A model generated the notes under the pieces. The model did not search any database. It worked only from the letters and a program-made list of their open reading frames with translations, and had not been told where the DNA came from. From the NCBI RefSeq assembly GCF_043290135.1, contig NC_134707.1, positions 69,431,906 through 69,495,905 on the forward strand: DNA of 64,000 bases, written 5' to 3'. This document shows positions 11,551 to 22,940 of the stretch, one piece after another. The position numbers were made by a program, and so were the translations under genes. This DNA comes from Rhipicephalus microplus. Taxonomy: Eukaryota; Arthropoda; Arachnida; Ixodida; Ixodidae. Numbering within the stretch: position 1 is the stretch's first letter; each line of letters starts with the position of its first letter.

Positions 11551-14500
11551 TTCGCCCAATCAAGGCTATTTCAGGACGTGACCACTCTAGTACTTGACGT
11601 CCAGATGGCGCGCGCGATGCAGCCAGGTTTAACATTACCATCTCCGAATTAGCCTAGTCAGGTGACGGCGAGTTAACTCGCTCTGATAGTGGCCAAAATA
11701 AGGTTGTTTTACTCACTCCCAATAACCAAATCGTGTGCACCTACCTGTGCACATATAACTTTTCTGAGAACTATTCGAAGGTACAGAATATAAAATACAC
11801 GCTCCAATTTAAGTAACGCTACCCTTCCTTCCTCGGATATTAAAAACAGTTCTGCTTGTTTTGGTCATCTCACTTTTTCGCAAATACACTACCACCGGTC
11901 CAAAATATATCCACAGTATATATACGGATCCTCTCGCTGTGCCTCAAATTTTCGTCGCTGCTTTTTTTTCATAAAATTGTTCTTCAGAAAATTGCCAGAT
12001 TCTTAATCTTCGCTTTTAAGACTTGTAATTGATAGCAACATCCTGTTCCTAGAGCGTAGAAAATGGCTTGTTACAGTAAAGCTTCCACGTATGGCTCCAT
12101 TCTGTGTAAGTTGTAGCATGTTTTAAACCAAGCAGTTACACGCGCGAATTTTTTTTTCAACGTGCAATGTACCTACTAAGTGGCCTAAACAATGGGCGCA
12201 GTAACGTGTGTGCCTTTTGTAGGCGGTGACCTGCTGCGGGAGTGCGCTGAAGTGGAAGTGCAAGCAGCCTGGCTTTATACTGTTATCGCGTTGTAACAAT
12301 TACATCTTTGCTCCTTCCTGTGAGCAATGTGCAGGGTCTACCGTATCCACGGCCAACACCTATATATTATTCAAGATGTCATAGCAGCTGATGTTTGAGA
12401 TAAAATACGGAAATGTATTGTGTTCATCGACAAGATGGTCATCCATCGTATAATATAGGAATTATTTAGGGAACAAACATTTCAGTTCTACTGGCTTGAA
12501 TATTAACGATGCGTTCATATTTGATACAGTCGGCCTTGCATATTGCATGATGTCCAATGGTCGTTCGGGAATCCTATAGACCAATTCCACCAGACTTGCG
12601 TCACGAAAATGCGGTGGCGCTGTCTTGGTAGGCAAAAGGCGCTTTGCCTACCGCAGTTTCTGCTAGGTTCTCAATGGTGCATGTGGTGTTCTCAGTCAAG
12701 CAACGAAAAAAAAACGGTATGCTTTCGAGCTGCATTGCGATTGGATGCGAGTCGCGTCTCACAACTTAGTTTTGTTTGTTGGCCCACATCGCAGCCTTCA
12801 GTGCTTAGGGCTTTCACAACGCTTATGGCGTCTCACAACGTCGTTTTGTTAGCGCACATCAGAGCCCGCAGTGCTTATGACGGAAGTTACGTGCGAACGT
12901 TGCTATAATTTTATCCATGTCGACGTCGGCCTACTTGTGTTTACAAATATGGAATGGGGCTATAATTTTGTTAAAGCTCACCACCTTCCTGCTGCAGAAT
13001 TTTCTACTAGGCGCTTGCTTGCCGGTGACTATTTATATAGGAATAACCTCTCAAGCCAACTGATCTTAAGGCAATTTCAATTTGCTGTAAGTGGTAGTAT
13101 TGGTCTCGTACGTACGGTTAAATTTTACAAGTATAAATGCGTCCATTTATAATGACCTCTTCAGTCGGACTGGGTTCCTGTAAGAAAAACACATTTTAGG
13201 CTTCTTAGTCATACATCTAAATGTTCCTGCACTAGTCTGATATTGCTGCTTCATGAAACGGTAAGACTCCGTGAGTCATGCAAATGCACTGTGCAACACC
13301 AACTCTTAAAGGCCGCTAATGGCCTTAGACCTCAATCAATACAGCTGTTTATCTGGTGTTTTCCTTTAACTCAACTGCCAGTCTTGCGTACGTTAATTCA
13401 TTTGAAATTTTTTTTCTTGTTCTTCACTTTCATTAAAATTTCACGCCTAGTGCTGTTCTGCTACTCACAAACATTCGCTTCATACGTAATGCTTTGCAGG
13501 ACTCCATTATGTACCCACCATGTCTCTTACAGTTGTAAGGTTCAGGTATACTTTAGTAGCTTACCACTTGTGTGACGCGTTTTTTTTACTATTCTTACAA
13601 TGGAGAATACTTTCCGGCTTGTACACCAAGAAAAACATTTAGCCTTTTTTTCGTAAATCTTTCTAAAAATTATAACTTACATTAGCAGCACTTTCATATT
13701 TGTGACGACACTCCATTGAATAACACCGAAAATTAATTTTTGTATCTTTCAGGAAGCTTCTTTAATCAATGAACTTAATTTATTGGGCACCATATATACA
13801 TATACGACTCCACAATTTAGTGCCTCCTGGCTTAGGGGTAAGGCAGTGGCGCAGTGGGTGGTCGTCGAAGCATCGTAGTAGTCGATGTACGTCAAGTTCT
13901 TCAAAGACCATCAAGGGGCTGAAATGGCATGGGAAATAGAACACTTCAATAACGGCACAGCATTGACATAAAGCAAAACATGTAAACCACCAGGCATTAG
14001 TAATTGTGTTAGGCTTTAGTCTTGTTATGCATCAAGACCAGAAGACGATTGACTAAGGAGCCTACGTTCGTCCCATTAAGAATACGATAAGTTTACACCA
14101 ATCATCCAACAAGGACGAAACAAAAAGAAGGACTGCAAAGACACAGAGACAGCTCCAGTGTTCATGCCATTCTTAATTAGTTCTTGTTCCCTTTAATGTG
14201 GTAAAAACATGCCCGAGCCTACAAGCTGTAATACTAATGGCACCGTTGTGTTAACAGTGAGAAATGGGTCTTCAACCACGCGTTGTTCTTTGAAGTCGAA
14301 AATATGTGAATAGATAACACGACTGATTGCTCGTTTGCTTGCGACTGTATGAGCTAGGAAACTCGTCTTGACGCAATAATGCATCCGCAGATGCCGTGGC
14401 GAAGCTACAGTGCATTGTAGCTGGGGTGCTAGCTCAGATTATATTTTACTAGCGGGATATTTATTCAGAATACTGTTCACCATACGGCCTTTACAGATTG

Positions 14501-17339
14501 GGTTGTAAGGCAGCGCACACACGCATAAAAGTGAAAGTTAAAACAAAAAGTACATTAATGGAATATCAAAATACATGTATGCTCACAAATCTAAACAGTA
14601 ATTATCAAAACGTCAACAGAGTTTCACAAAGCCAAGTTAGTTGCCGAGCCCAAAGAAAGAACAAATCAGCGATTGAGGGAGCAATATTTTCAATGAGGTC
14701 TGTAACTTATGCTACGTGACAAAAAAGGAAAAAGAGAAAGCAAGTAGAAGTATTCGCACACACCGAAGTGTTCATATGTGCACACCGACTTAAACTCGTC
14801 GCCATGATGTGCTTGAAGCCACAGTAGAAGTATGTATGCGCTTCTTAATGTGTTAGCGTCCAATGAAGAATGAGCGTTGAGATAGGCAGCACTTTCAGAT
14901 GACGGTCATGCTTTTCCTGTGACGCGCTGAATGTTCGAGGCGCACAGACCGATGCTTACAGGCATTGGAAAGTTTACGTCACACATCTGCACATAAAGTT
15001 TTACACTGTAGCTGACTGTAACACAAAACTTGTGAACAAAATTATGCTGGGAATCTCAGCATTACTTTCGTTCTCATGTTTTTGTCTTGGATAGGTGTGC
15101 AAAACAAACAACCAAGAGGTGACTGCACAAGCCCTCCGTAGCGTTTATAGACTTCTTTTTTACATACTGGCAGTCCCATAACGAATAGTCGCGGCGCAAT
15201 CCTCGGGACCATGGGAGCACGTGGCTTATGACACCACGGAGCTTATGGCTGTTTGCGAAGCCGGAGGGCACGTAAGTACACTATTCGGATCCCTCTACCA
15301 GCCAGCCTGCAGCATGCTTGTTCATGGTTTAAAGTGTGCGCACACCACAACGCCAAGGAAAGCCACGGTGCCACTGCCAAATTCACAGCAGAAGCGCCGA
15401 GAGATTTGTTCAAGTGTATAGCCTATTTGTGATGGTGAGTCCAGCCTCTCAGTTTACGGGGAACGATTACTTAAGGCGAAAACAATAGAGGGGGGATACT
15501 ATATCTTGTTTTAGGTAGTTAACACTCACAATAATTTCATCACAGCTACAAGGGCCAGAGTAGAGGCTGTGGCCTCAAGCTAGCCCTCCTTGCTGTGATG
15601 AAAGTAACTATATATAGTTGGCTTTATATACTTGACACTCGCGATGCACAGAAAAGAAGACACAAGAAGGCACTTGTGTGTTCGCACTCATGTGTGTCCT
15701 ACCTGTGCCTCTATGTGTCTTGTTTCGTGTGCAGTTCAGAGCGTTGCGAATGTGATTCATCACAGCTTAAATGCAGCTGATTTGTGCTCACAACGGTCGC
15801 ACTCATTTCTGCTAATCAGTGACAGGACGTGGAAGACAGACACTGGAGGGAGGGGGATGGGAGCCACGAGACTAACTTTGGAGGTTGGGGTACGGTGCCT
15901 ACTGATTGCCCCTCAATTTGTCGGAGTTTTCGGTTTGGTCCAGCGTCGAGGACAAATAGTTTCTGGTCCGAGGTCGAGGACGAATTGTTTGGCAGGTTGC
16001 AGGCCTATTTTTCTTCGGTATGCATTGCATTGTAGCATTTTTCTACAAACTAGCTCACGCCAACTTCCTTCAAGATAATATGCAAGAGCGCAGAATATGC
16101 GTACCGAGTACGCAAAAGAACTTCAACGCGCATAATTTCAGTGATTGAAAGCTGCTGGGCAATCTTATCAGAATTGTGTCTGCAAAAACTGACCCAAAGC
16201 GCGTTTGACGTGCTTTGCTTAGGACCATCTGCCAAGAAGACGTCTAGTGCACCGCCCACTGACACTGCAAGCTAGGCATTTTTATCCAGACGCCATCGCT
16301 AGTTGTTTTCTCAGTGACTGCCCAATCGGCATCTTGCGCTTTTTTGGGGTTTCTGCTGCGATCACTATTCGAAAGGTACCCGTGCTTAAAACATAAAAAC
16401 ATAAAACAAAAAGGTACCCGTGCTTACTGCGCGGCTTGTACTTCACGAGAATTCTTCAGAAAGTACCAAAGTGCTGTTATGCACTACCATGACCTATGTG
16501 AACTTTATCGCAATTATGGCACCACACAAGTGGTTGGTTGTACTATAGCGTGATATTCTAACGTTGTGATCGCAAACCGACCTCAGCAAGTGAGCCTAAG
16601 GACTAACATTGTGTCCGGAAAGGGCGGAGCAGTGAAGTAAATGTTGAAAGAGAGGAGAGAGTCATTGAAGGGCGTTTAAGACGCAGTTGCCGTTCAACGA
16701 AACACTTTTCCTATATGTCAAATTTGAAACACTTTTGAACGATGTTCGGCATCTCAATTAGAGCAACATATTGATACCGACCCTCTAGGATCATAATATC
16801 GACACACCGATTGTGAAATGGATATATTTTGTACCTTAGTTATGTTTCAACTCACGTTATGCCATTTGGTGCCTTACGAAGGGTATGCCTGAGGCCAAAA
16901 CTGCCACTGGAGGTAACCCTATCAAGATGGACAGATATGTGGTGTCTAACGTCCCAAATTTATCAAGCCCTATCCATAACCCTATCAAAGCCTTCCTAAA
17001 CGCAATAAGCGCGAAGGAAATCTGTGTAAAACTTAGCAGCGTCACAATTTTTTCGCTTGTGAAAAGCTATGAAACGTATCGTATTGCAATAGGGCAGCTG
17101 AATATGAACGTGAAAAAAATACGCAACAGAGACTTCAGTCGGCAACAGAGAAGCAGGGAAACACAGACAACGGGATCAGTGACACAGGGTGAGTGCTGTT
17201 CAGGGCTCATCGCGTGGTCTGTATTTTTCTTCTTCACTGTAGCATGTTTTCTTGCTCAAAATGAGATGAACTGAAGCAGTATAATATTATAATGCACTAG
17301 CCGCCCAATCATTTGTATTTGTCACCTAAAATCACTTAC
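11551..17339. other. gene-poor stretch
   Basis: No exon or mobile element could be supported. Small structures: a perfect 10-bp-arm hairpin at 12627-12652, a ~74-bp imperfect tandem duplication at 12754-12900, a stem pairing 15657-15673 with 15705-15721, and a 17-bp direct repeat AAAGGTACCCGTGCTTA at 16372-16388 and 16410-16426. If paralogue B (17340-17762) has further exons, they lie here on the minus strand. I did not find one with convincing sequence. Confidence 0.45.
12754..12900. repeat. ~74-bp imperfect tandem duplication
   Basis: The segment starting GCGTCTCACAAC at 12754 is repeated from 12828. The two copies share the GTTTTGTT, CCACATC/GCACATC and CAGTGCTTA blocks. A plus-strand frame of 121 codons crosses both copies, but it has no recognisable motif and I do not call it a gene. 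Confidence 0.65.
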
Positions 17340-17762
17340 CTTATCAATACTTCCAGAATCAACAGCTTGAGAAGGGCTTGATAGGGGATCTATTGGAAAG
17401 TCTCCGTCATCCACCTGGGAGACAGAAGTGTCCCCATCTTCAGAAATGGATTTTCCGGAACAGCAGCCAACAACGGACGTGTCAGTTTTTGAGCCGCTGT
17501 CCGTCGACTCGACGCTGTCCAATTTACATTCCAGAAGGCGATAAGCGTACGCATGAACTGCATCGGCAGCTTCCGAGTATTTAGCCGCAAGAAGAGGGAC
17601 CCCCGAAAAGCCGGCTTCTCTGGCTGCTTCGGGCTTGCAATTCTGATCCTCGACCTCAGTCGAGAAAGGCTGCTCCTGCAGCCACAGTCTCACCTTAGCG
17701 CGAATAATATTCTCGCACTCGGGACACAGCATGCAGCCACACTGCTTTCGGTTGGATTCCAT
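17340..17762 (-). CDS. first coding exon of an unrecognised Cys-motif protein (paralogue B)
   Basis: An ATG at 17762 opens exactly 141 codons ending at a strong splice donor (GATAAG then GTAAGT from 17339). Unspliced, the frame stops five codons later. The N-terminus has KQCGCMLCPEC (C8, C10, C13, C16), then IRAKVRLWLQEQP, EAGFSG, LLAAK and STDSGSKTDTS. These align without gaps to paralogue A at 6993-7409 (32 of the first 61 residues identical, 48 of the first 99). The extra Cys at position 5 of paralogue A is absent. Downstream the tails diverge in sequence but both are Asp/Ser-rich. Same strand, ~10 kb spacing, same exon phase and similar exon length suggest a tandem gene duplication. Function unknown; the Cys cluster could bind metal, which is inference only. 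Confidence 0.65.
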
Positions 17763-18861
17763 CTTTCTGAGAATTGGGTGTTCTCAAACTGGCTTCGAGA
17801 CAGTGGCCAAATTAGGTTTGCTGCATTTTGCGTTGGGGTCGCTAGACGGCGCGGCAGTTGGCTCGCACGTGTATGTGGCTCAGCTGCAGGGCGAGACGCT
17901 TTCTCGTATGTCATGGTTCCACAATTTACGTCCTAAAGAATTCAGCTATCTCAGCCATCTCAGCAAGTTGAAGGAATGATCACCTGATTCTATTAGCACA
18001 AGATATTCTGAAGGATATGGGTATGGCAGCTCTCCTTCGTCTGAATTGCCTATCTGGTTGAAAACGCACGTATAAATGACTCAAACACATTTATAATTGT
18101 GCCTAAATTGCTACGCTAAGTGCATATCTTCAGAACTTGCCTGGCTCACATTGCGATATTGTTTACATGCCCGATAGTTGTACATCCTTAAAAACTTTAA
18201 AAATTTCGCGCAACAATTAATAAGAAGATTACTTTTGCTTCATCTTTCTGAAAAGATCCTGGCTCACATGTCTGTAAAGAAATGTCGTTAGTGACCGGCA
18301 GTCATTAGCAAACAGCATTAACAGATGACTGTGTATTGCGCGCTTGCATTTCTGTATCCGATCTCGTTATTATTGGCTGATAGTAGGCTAGAAGTACTAC
18401 TAACGTCAACTCATGTGCGATATTGATGAACAGTTCAAGGGTATCTGCTATACGAGTATTTGACATTGGAGGTATCCGTTGCGTGAGGAATTTGTTCAGC
18501 TTCGCACCAGACCCTGGAACCAAATAGCAAAACGATAGAGTGCGTAGTCGATAGCGACGTCACACACATGCACGCACGACCGTTCAATGCTGTTAAAGTT
18601 TACAGAATCAGAATACAAATGAAGATGAATAAAAAAACGGGATTCGGGCTTTCGGTTTCTGATACCACAGCACGATCGTTTCATATGTGTCCTAGGCTCA
18701 TGCTCGCTGGGTACGAACATAAATATTGTGAATATGACAGATGGTGAAACAATATGTGGTTTTGACAGGTATAGCTTGAAGGCCAGAGCTGTCAATTATG
18801 TCTTTCTCGTGTTATTTCTTGTACTTTTTTCTCGTGTGTGCATATAAATTATGTGCTATTC
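17763..18861. other. no feature seen; upstream of paralogue B
   Basis: This would hold the promoter and 5' UTR of the minus-strand paralogue B. No recognisable core promoter was found, and it shows no extended similarity by eye to the region upstream of paralogue A. Confidence 0.4.
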
Positions 18862-19602
18862 GCAGTAGTCTATCATGCACTGCTTGGCGCACAGTTCAAA
18901 GCACATGTTCGAACAAAATGTTGTGTAGTGTAAAGTCCATGCCGGCATTTCACTGGCTAGAATAACGCTATGATTATACGACACAAATTCGTGGGGAAGG
19001 ACCAAATAATTTAAACCACCGGTGTTTCTTTGACGTACCCAGGTAGCTAAGCAAACGTGTTTCCTGCGTGTTGTTGCGGTATAGTTGAGCACGCCTAGGT
19101 TGTAAATTTGCAGTAGTCTATCATGCACTGCTTGGCGCACAGTTCGAAGCACAAGTTCGAACAAAATGTCGTGTAGTGTAAAGTCCATGCCGGGATTTCA
19201 CTGGCTAGAATAACGCTATGAGTATATGACACAAATTCGTGGTAAAGGACCAAATAGTTTAAACCACCGGTGTTCTTTGACGTACACGGGTTGCTAAGCA
19301 AACGTGTTTCCTGCGTGTTGTTGCGGTATAGTTGAGCCCGCCTAGGTTGTAAATTTGCAGTAGTCTATCATGCTCGGCTTGGCGCACAGTTCGACGCACA
19401 AGTTCGAACAAAATGTTGTGTAGTGTAAAGTCCATGCCGGGATTTCACTGGCTAGAATAACGCTATGATTATACGACACAAATTCGTGAAGAAGGACCAA
19501 ATATTTTAAACCACCGGTGTTCCTTTGACGTACACAGGTTGCTAAGCAAACGTGTTTCGTGTGTGTTGTTGCGGTATAGTTGAGCGCGCCTAGGTTGTAA
19601 AT
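18862..19602. repeat. three tandem copies of a ~247-bp repeat
   Basis: Copies start at 18862, 19110 and 19357, each with GCAGTAGTCTATCATGC, and run through AAAGTCCATGCCGG, ACCACCGGTGTT and GCCTAGGTTGTAAATT. Unit lengths are 248, 247 and about 246 bp. The copies differ by scattered substitutions and single-base indels, so they are close but not identical. Overlapping minus-strand ORFs inside the copies are by-products of the repetition. It could be a short satellite array or a segment amplified by unequal crossing over. Confidence 0.95.
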
Positions 19603-20960
19603 TAAAACGACATAGTAAAGTTAAGAAACACAATTACAACAAACTATTCTGTACATCAATCTTAACACGTGGGTTTCCTACACTTTGATCACTCCTATAC
19701 TTACGGCCGCTATGGCCATAAATCCAATCAATAACTTAATATTATGTGGCAGTTACCACATGCTATACCACAACTGGTGTTCATGAATTCAATTTATGCA
19801 TGCGGGCTTTTTTCAGTTGTCACGCTGTTTTCATCGAATAACAGTCAGTGGGGCATGATTATCAAGTGTTGGCGGACACAATTCTTTCTTTTTCTGTTTT
19901 TGACTTGTTGCTTACGGATCGCTTTGACTACTGTTCTCATAGTTACCTAAGGAGCGCCAGTTCAAAACACCGTGGTTTTACCGTAATTCCACGCCTGCCC
20001 CCTTGCGAGGAGCGCACGGGAATTTTTTTGAATGTGTTCACCTTCCACCAACAGATGGCGAAACTGCCCGCGCTATGAAGTCTATACGCGGGGCCTTTGA
20101 GAGTTTTCTACGAAGGTACCTAACTTGAAGAGCTCCTAATGATGAATCTAAGACATTAAAGCAAAAGACTCGAAACGCAAATTATTCTGCCATATTCATA
20201 CTTATTCACCTAATCACTTATTTATATATTTATTCAGTTTAGAAGAGTTGGTGAAAAAGGAATCAGGTATTTAAAGAAATTCTAAAACAGAGCAGAATAA
20301 AATGAACGCTAATATTTTTGGTTAAGAATACGCAATAGCTACTAGCCACGGTAATGTTGTAGTTATGGGGCTCGAATGATGACGCCAAGGTGACCAGTTC
20401 ATGTCTAGGTCATGGTGGCCAGATTTCCATTGCCGATCAATGCGCTTGAGGCACGCATACTTTGTCTTAGGTTCACGTTTCTAAACCTGAGGTGGTTCAA
20501 GTTTGTGGAGCTGTCCACTACAGCGCTTTTCATCGTGCTGCCCGCGTGCTTTCGGCACGTTAGGCAACATAGATAATTAACGGTATTAGATGACACCAGC
20601 AAGCCCAAAAATGACCAAGTTTAACGTGCACATGTAAAGCATTCCACATTGGAAAGGAGCGGGCAGAACTGTATTTGCACGTTTTCGTTCTGTGAAGAAA
20701 AAGAGACATGCTCAACTCAATGACTGCTCATTGTAGGTTTAGTGCGTAATATGGATGCAAAAATAGGGGCGCATTACAGAACAGTAGGCAGAATGACAAC
20801 GCGCCAGTATTTTTTTTTATCTCTAGACCCTGTTACGTACTGTACTCCTCCACGTGTTTTAAATGAGAGCATTTCTTAGCCACACGATTCCCCCACTGCG
20901 CATGCTCGGCTCGCCTCCTGCCTCATCTCGTCTCTCTCAAACGCGGGTCGCGTATATTTA
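19603..20960. other. unassigned region with one dispersed repeat
   Basis: Apart from the repeat fragment at 19994-20140, I see no gene or element in this stretch. It ends at the boundary of the long-inverted-repeat element. Confidence 0.45.
19994..20140 (+). repeat. dispersed repeat fragment, copy 1
   Basis: This matches 29600-29730 in the same orientation. Shared blocks include CCTGCC(C/A)CCTTG, GAGGAGCGC, CACCAACAGATGG and GCGGGGCCTTTGA / GCGGGTCTTTTGA. No coding content or terminal structure was identified. The family is not named; two copies in one window indicate a dispersed repeat. Confidence 0.65.
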
Positions 20961-21799
20961 GGGTGTCCCACGTAACTTGAGCCAGAGTAAAAAAAATGCC
21001 AGAACACGTAATTACGACGCGAGTAAATGCATGTTGCTCACCGTAGCCTGGAGTTAGTCAGGCTATGTTTTGTGTTCTCAAATATTCTTTATTTAGGCCC
21101 GTTTCATTACCTAACTTTTCAAGGAATGAAGATGGATAAAATGTTTCAATTAGAAAGTTGTAGATTGGTTTGCAAAACGTCCAAATAGATAGTTTTGAAC
21201 TTTATATCTGTTAAGTATTAGTGTTTGTTAGCTAATTACAAATTTCCGAGAAACACAAGAGATACCACGTGACAAACCCGCTCTGGCGATAACCGCTGTG
21301 ACTGCTTATCGCTGTCATGAACTGTTGGGAGGGAAGCGTGTTGTTTGTAGGCCGAACGTTAGGGAGCACTAGAATCACCGTGCGCACTGACGTGCGTGCG
21401 GGTTTGTCACGTGGATTTTTTTTTAATTCGCGGGCATTTGTATTTAACAAAAAAAACACGAATACTTTCTCATAAAAACTTGTTATCCTTCTTCGTTACT
21501 TCAAAAGTTAGGTAAATAAACATATCCAGTAAACAATATTTGAGAACAGAAACGTACTCTGAATAACTCGAGGCAACGGTGAGCAACGTGCGTTTACTTC
21601 ATAGTTGAAAATTTTGTTGAAGCGCACTAAACAACGGACGAACAGAAAAGGTTGACACGGTCTTCAGTGCGCTTCAACAAAATTTTCAATTTTGAACGTA
21701 ATCCAACTGGCCCAACTTTCCATGTTGTTGCATTTGGTGGCCTCGTAAATGCGTGGTCTGGCATATTTTTAAACTCTGGCTAAATTTACGTGGGACACC
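20961..21799. mobile_element. long-inverted-repeat (foldback/MITE-like) element
   Basis: The ends GGTGTCCCACGTAA (left) and TTACGTGGGACACC (right, 21786-21799) are inverted, and the match extends inward through AGCCAGAG and ATGCCAGA. A second pair of inverted segments follows: TTGCTCACCGT near 21035 pairs with ACGGTGAGCAA near 21575, and CTCAAATATT pairs with AATATTTGAG. Near the centre CCACGTGACAAACCCGC (about 21267) faces GCGGGTTTGTCACGTGG (about 21398). So most of the ~840 bp folds back on itself. No transposase ORF is present, which fits a non-autonomous DNA transposon. I could not fix a TSD. Confidence 0.8.
21605..21689. repeat. perfect 24-bp hairpin inside one arm of the inverted-repeat element
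   Basis: The arm at 21605-21628 (TTGAAAATTTTGTTGAAGCG, continuing CACT) is exactly complementary to 21666-21689, separated by 37 bp. The other arm of the host element has no counterpart, so this looks like a later small insertion or a lineage-specific palindrome. Confidence 0.85.
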
Positions 21800-22786
21800 T
21801 TGTATAAGCGGTGATGCGCGCGTTTGGAATTCTTTCAAGGGCGTCTCTTCTCCGTCCAATAGAACGACGGCACTAAGCAACAAAGACACGCTTTAACTTC
21901 ACACTCCTTGCCTTCGCTTCTCCTTCATTCAATGAGTAAGAAAGCTAAAGACGAAATAACAATGAAGCATCCGATAACGCAACATTTACGCAATACCTTC
22001 ACCATTCTTTGGTGCATTTATTTGCGTTTTAACTGTGGGTAAATGCGGGTGCCAATATTATTTTTTTCAATCAGAATGAACCATTACAAACTAACTAAAA
22101 TGGCTGCTTTGCCACAATACACTAGCCTGCATCTTACAGTTCCTAAGTAGAGATAATTGTTGAGTGTAATTTAGAGTTAAACGCTAGAGCAAACTTGGAA
22201 GGTTCCGCGAAACGATGAGGAAAGAAACTGTTAAGCTGAAGGCTACGAACATGAAAACTGCGTGAATAATACGTGCCGTAGTGACGACAAATGGGGCGTA
22301 CAACTTCTGGACCGGTTCATTTGTGCCGATTTCAGATATTTGAGATACGTACTGATATTCATTCACTCAAGACATCGTGCAATGGAACAATTACAAAAAT
22401 AAAAAAGCTGCTGTTCATAATAGGTAACTACAAGTAAAGTGCTGAACAAGTAGCTCTCGTTTATATGTTAGGGTTCAGTCAATGATGATGTTCAAGCAGA
22501 GGTAATGATAGAAGAGCACAGGTACGTGCAGTGACGTTAGTTTGTGTGGTGTGACAAGCGTTTTCGTGAGAGTGTTATTCTTAAAAAAAACCTACAAATG
22601 GAATTGTCAAGAGCTCACAGCTGCTGTGCAAGTTCGCTCGCGTTCTCTTTCATGTAGTATCTGAGTCAAAGACACGGTTCATGGGCGTGGGTTTTAAACC
22701 CGCGCCTTCCGAAATTTTAGCATTCTGTTTTCGTGTATATAGTAGAGGTTTACACAAAGATCCGGTGAACTTCCATAAATGCGATT
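21800..22786. other. unassigned; one weak membrane-protein-like frame
   Basis: No supported feature. The minus-strand frame at 22184-22366 encodes about 60 residues with a hydrophobic C-terminal half, but no convincing splice donor follows it. It is discussed as a finding and not called as a gene. Confidence 0.4.
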
Positions 22787-22940
22787 CCGCCAGGGTGGAT
22801 CCGTAGTTTTGGTGCTATGGGCTGCCGACCCAAAAGTCGCTGATTCGATCGCGGCCATAGTAGTTAAGTTTCGGTAGCGGCGAAATGTATGTAGAGGCTT
22901 GTACACAGGGCGATGTCAGCGCATGGTAAAGAGACACCAA
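22787..22940 (+). mobile_element. second-family SINE, short diverged copy
   Basis: The tRNA-like head runs from CCGCCAGGGTGGATCCG, with GGGCTGCCGACCC and a B-box-like TGATTCGATCGC. It is followed by GGCGAAATGTATGTAGAGGC and GGGCGATGTCAGCGCA, the marker of the second family. The 3' half shared by other copies is absent; after AAGAGACACC the sequence passes into an A-run. It is an internally ended or deleted old copy. No TSD was found. Confidence 0.75.

Noticed and set aside
12543..12908. 121-codon plus-strand ORF
   Set aside because: It is carried by a 74-bp tandem duplication and a hairpin; no motif or splice context.
18856..19301. Minus-strand ORFs of 110 and 68 codons
   Set aside because: They repeat the same peptide because they lie in the 247-bp tandem repeat. 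There is no domain and the frame is not maintained in all three copies.
18862..19602. CRISPR-like array
   Set aside because: The units are 247-bp contiguous tandems with no short repeat/spacer structure, and the genome is eukaryotic.
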